In this document: positions 62,939 through 64,000 of the stretch, piece by piece
Layout: every line of letters starts with the position of its first letter
Position numbering within the stretch: position 1 is the stretch's first letter
Origin: Mesorhizobium sp. Root102
GTDB lineage: Bacteria > Pseudomonadota > Alphaproteobacteria > Rhizobiales > Rhizobiaceae
Assembly: GCF_001425625.1 (NCBI RefSeq)
Contig: NZ_LMCP01000006.1
Location: 98,198 to 162,197, forward strand
DNA length: 64,000 bases
Reading direction: 5' to 3'
Notes under the pieces: model-generated
The model's database searches: none
What the model saw: the letters and a program-made list of their open reading frames with translations, nothing else
What the model was told of the DNA's origin: nothing
Program-made: the position numbers and the translations under genes

Positions 62939-63763
62939 ATGGCCTTCAAAACGATCATGGTTCAGCTGGACGTGGACTGCATCGCCGCGCCACGCATCTC
63001 GATGGCGTGGGATCTTGCTCAACGGCATGATGCCGACCTGATCGGCTTCTGTGCGGCCGAGCCGCATCTTGTCATCCCAACCGGCACCGACAATCAGGCC
63101 GCCGCGAGGGCGATGTGGTCCCAAATGGAGGAGATTGAAGGTCGCCTCAACTGCCTGAGAGAAGAGTTTCTAAGCACCGTCAACGGCAGCAATCGCTCGT
63201 CGTGGCGCGGCGAAATAGGGAATCCGACCGGGCAGCTCGCCCTCAATGCGCGTGCCGCCGATCTAATCATAACCGGCTCGCCGGCGATCGATCTGGTGGC
63301 CGACCATCACCGCACCCTGGACACGGCAAGTCTCATCCTTGCAGCCGGCCGCCCAATACTTGTGGCGTCGAAACCCTGTGCCCCGATCAAGGCCGAAAGC
63401 ATCTTGATTGCATGGAACGACACGCGGGAAGCGCGACGCGCCGTCGTCGACGCCATGCCCTTCTTGATCACCGCCAGGGATGTCGTGATCGCCACCGTGG
63501 ACAACGGGGATACCAGACCTGCGGAGAAGGTTGCGGACGTCGAACTCTTCCTGACCCGACACGGCGTAAAGGCGCGATCGGAAGTCTTGGATGCACGGCG
63601 CTCCGAACCGGCGGAACTGCTCCTCCAGGTCGGCAAGGAGATTGCGGCTGATCTGATTGTTCTGGGTGGCTATGGCCACAGCCGTGTGCGGGAAATGACC
63701 TTTGGCGGCGTGACACGTTCCGTCCTGCGCAGCGGATCACTGCATCGGTTCATATCGAACTGA
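62939..63763 (+). CDS. Universal stress protein (tandem UspA)
   Basis: The 274-residue protein is closely similar in plan to the one at 57260-58072: N-terminal FKTIMVQLDVDCIAAPR, C-terminal ESILIAWNDTREARRAVVDAMPFL and GGYGHSRVREMTFGGVTRSVL. The two share whole blocks (W-x-D-T-R-E-A-R-R-A-V; GYGHSR-x-R-E), which points to a gene duplication. It is probably FNR/FixK-driven. It precedes the hemA start by 150 bases. Confidence 0.88.
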   Translation: MAFKTIMVQLDVDCIAAPRISMAWDLAQRHDADLIGFCAAEPHLVIPTGTDNQAAARAMWSQMEEIEGRLNCLREEFLSTVNGSNRSSWRGEIGNPTGQLALNARAADLIITGSPAIDLVADHHRTLDTASLILAAGRPILVASKPCAPIKAESILIAWNDTREARRAVVDAMPFLITARDVVIATVDNGDTRPAEKVADVELFLTRHGVKARSEVLDARRSEPAELLLQVGKEIAADLIVLGGYGHSRVREMTFGGVTRSVLRSGSLHRFISN

Positions 63764-63792
63764 TCAAAAAAGACATCTCAGGCTCCGTGATA

Positions 63793-63806
63793 TTGGCATG
63801 AATCAA
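63793..63806 (+). promoter_or_regulatory. FNR/FixK-like site upstream of hemA
   Basis: TTGGCATGAATCAA fits TTG-N8-CAA and matches TTGAT-N4-ATCAA at 8 of 10 half-site bases. It is 107 bases before hemA. It is weaker than the other sites. Confidence 0.55.
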
Positions 63807-63912
63807 GGTCGGCCTTTCCCGCAAACGGCTACGTTTAATCCTTGCCAAATGCCAAGCAGCGGGGACGGTGCGGCGGCACCAGCGATTGCGCAATAGGCAA
63901 AGGGAAGTCGAC

Positions 63913-64000
63913 ATGAATTATCAGCGGTTCTTCGAGGAAGCGATCGACCAGCTCCATGCCGAGCGTCGCTATCGCGTTTTCGCCGACCTCGAGCGCATCG
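63913..64000 (+). CDS. hemA: 5-aminolevulinate synthase, partial (3' end outside window)
   Basis: Only the first 29 codons are in the window. They read MNYQRFFEEAIDQLHAERRY and RVFADLERI, the N-terminus of alphaproteobacterial 5-aminolevulinate synthase (conserved YRVFADLER). The enzyme makes 5-aminolevulinate from glycine and succinyl-CoA, the first step of haem synthesis. The position next to the cbb3 and hemN region and an FNR-like site suggest it supports haem supply at low oxygen. Call rests on a short match. Confidence 0.8.
   Translation, partial: MNYQRFFEEAIDQLHAERRYRVFADLERI

Overview
The window reads as chromosomal DNA of an alphaproteobacterium of the order Hyphomicrobiales, most likely Mesorhizobium or a close relative. 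Support comes from the high GC content, the rhizobial fixNOQP-fixGHIS and fixLJ genes, an aerobic cobaltochelatase pair (cobS/cobT), BolA, TusA and CobW homologues typical of the group, and three copies of hairpin repeats that I know from Mesorhizobium intergenic DNA. No transposase, phage gene or CRISPR array was found.

Region 1 (1-28.8 kb) is a mostly housekeeping block: a glycosyltransferase, an SbmA-type ABC exporter, gloB, a YhhN-like lysoplasmalogenase, an EamA permease, rpmB, a queuosine-precursor transporter behind a predicted preQ1-I riboswitch, cobT/cobS, a J-domain protein, bolA, a ThDP enzyme, aroK-aroB followed by a shortened CorC-like gene, xerD, accA, an L,D-transpeptidase, tusA, a CobW GTPase, a D-Ala-D-Ala carboxypeptidase and an M20 hydrolase. 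Genes are often coupled by 4-base stop/start overlaps. One alpha/beta hydrolase is broken by an in-frame amber codon.

Region 2 begins just after a tRNA-Arg(CCT) gene at 28786-28862 and runs to the right edge. It is a low-oxygen and nitrogen-oxide module: a K+ channel, hemN, an Fnr-type regulator with four Fe-S cysteines, a hemerythrin, ccoNOQP (cbb3 oxidase), ccoGHIS (its assembly), nirK-nirV, nnrS, pseudoazurin, a VIT1-type transporter with a cytochrome b561, a three-gene covalent-flavin electron-transfer operon (FMN-binding protein, ApbE, RnfD-reductase fusion), a PepSY/two-component operon, then stress genes (CBS-BON, DUF6455, MgtA-type ATPase, two universal stress proteins, phasin, cytochrome c), fixLJ and the start of hemA.

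The regulatory logic can be read in the sequence. Ten 14-bp sites resembling TTGAT-N4-ATCAA (FNR/FixK) and three resembling TTGCG-N4-CGCAA (NnrR) lie in promoter regions across 33 kb. FixL/FixJ and the Fnr protein would sense low oxygen and switch on the cbb3 oxidase, anaerobic haem synthesis (hemN, hemA) and stress proteins. The NnrR-type sites sit before nirK, before paz, and before a relic that seems to contain the 5' ends of nnrR and of a DUF1858 gene. Gene decay is concentrated in this half (nnrR, DUF1858, NUDIX, SDR and possibly a lipoyl-domain gene), which suggests an accessory region that is still being pruned.
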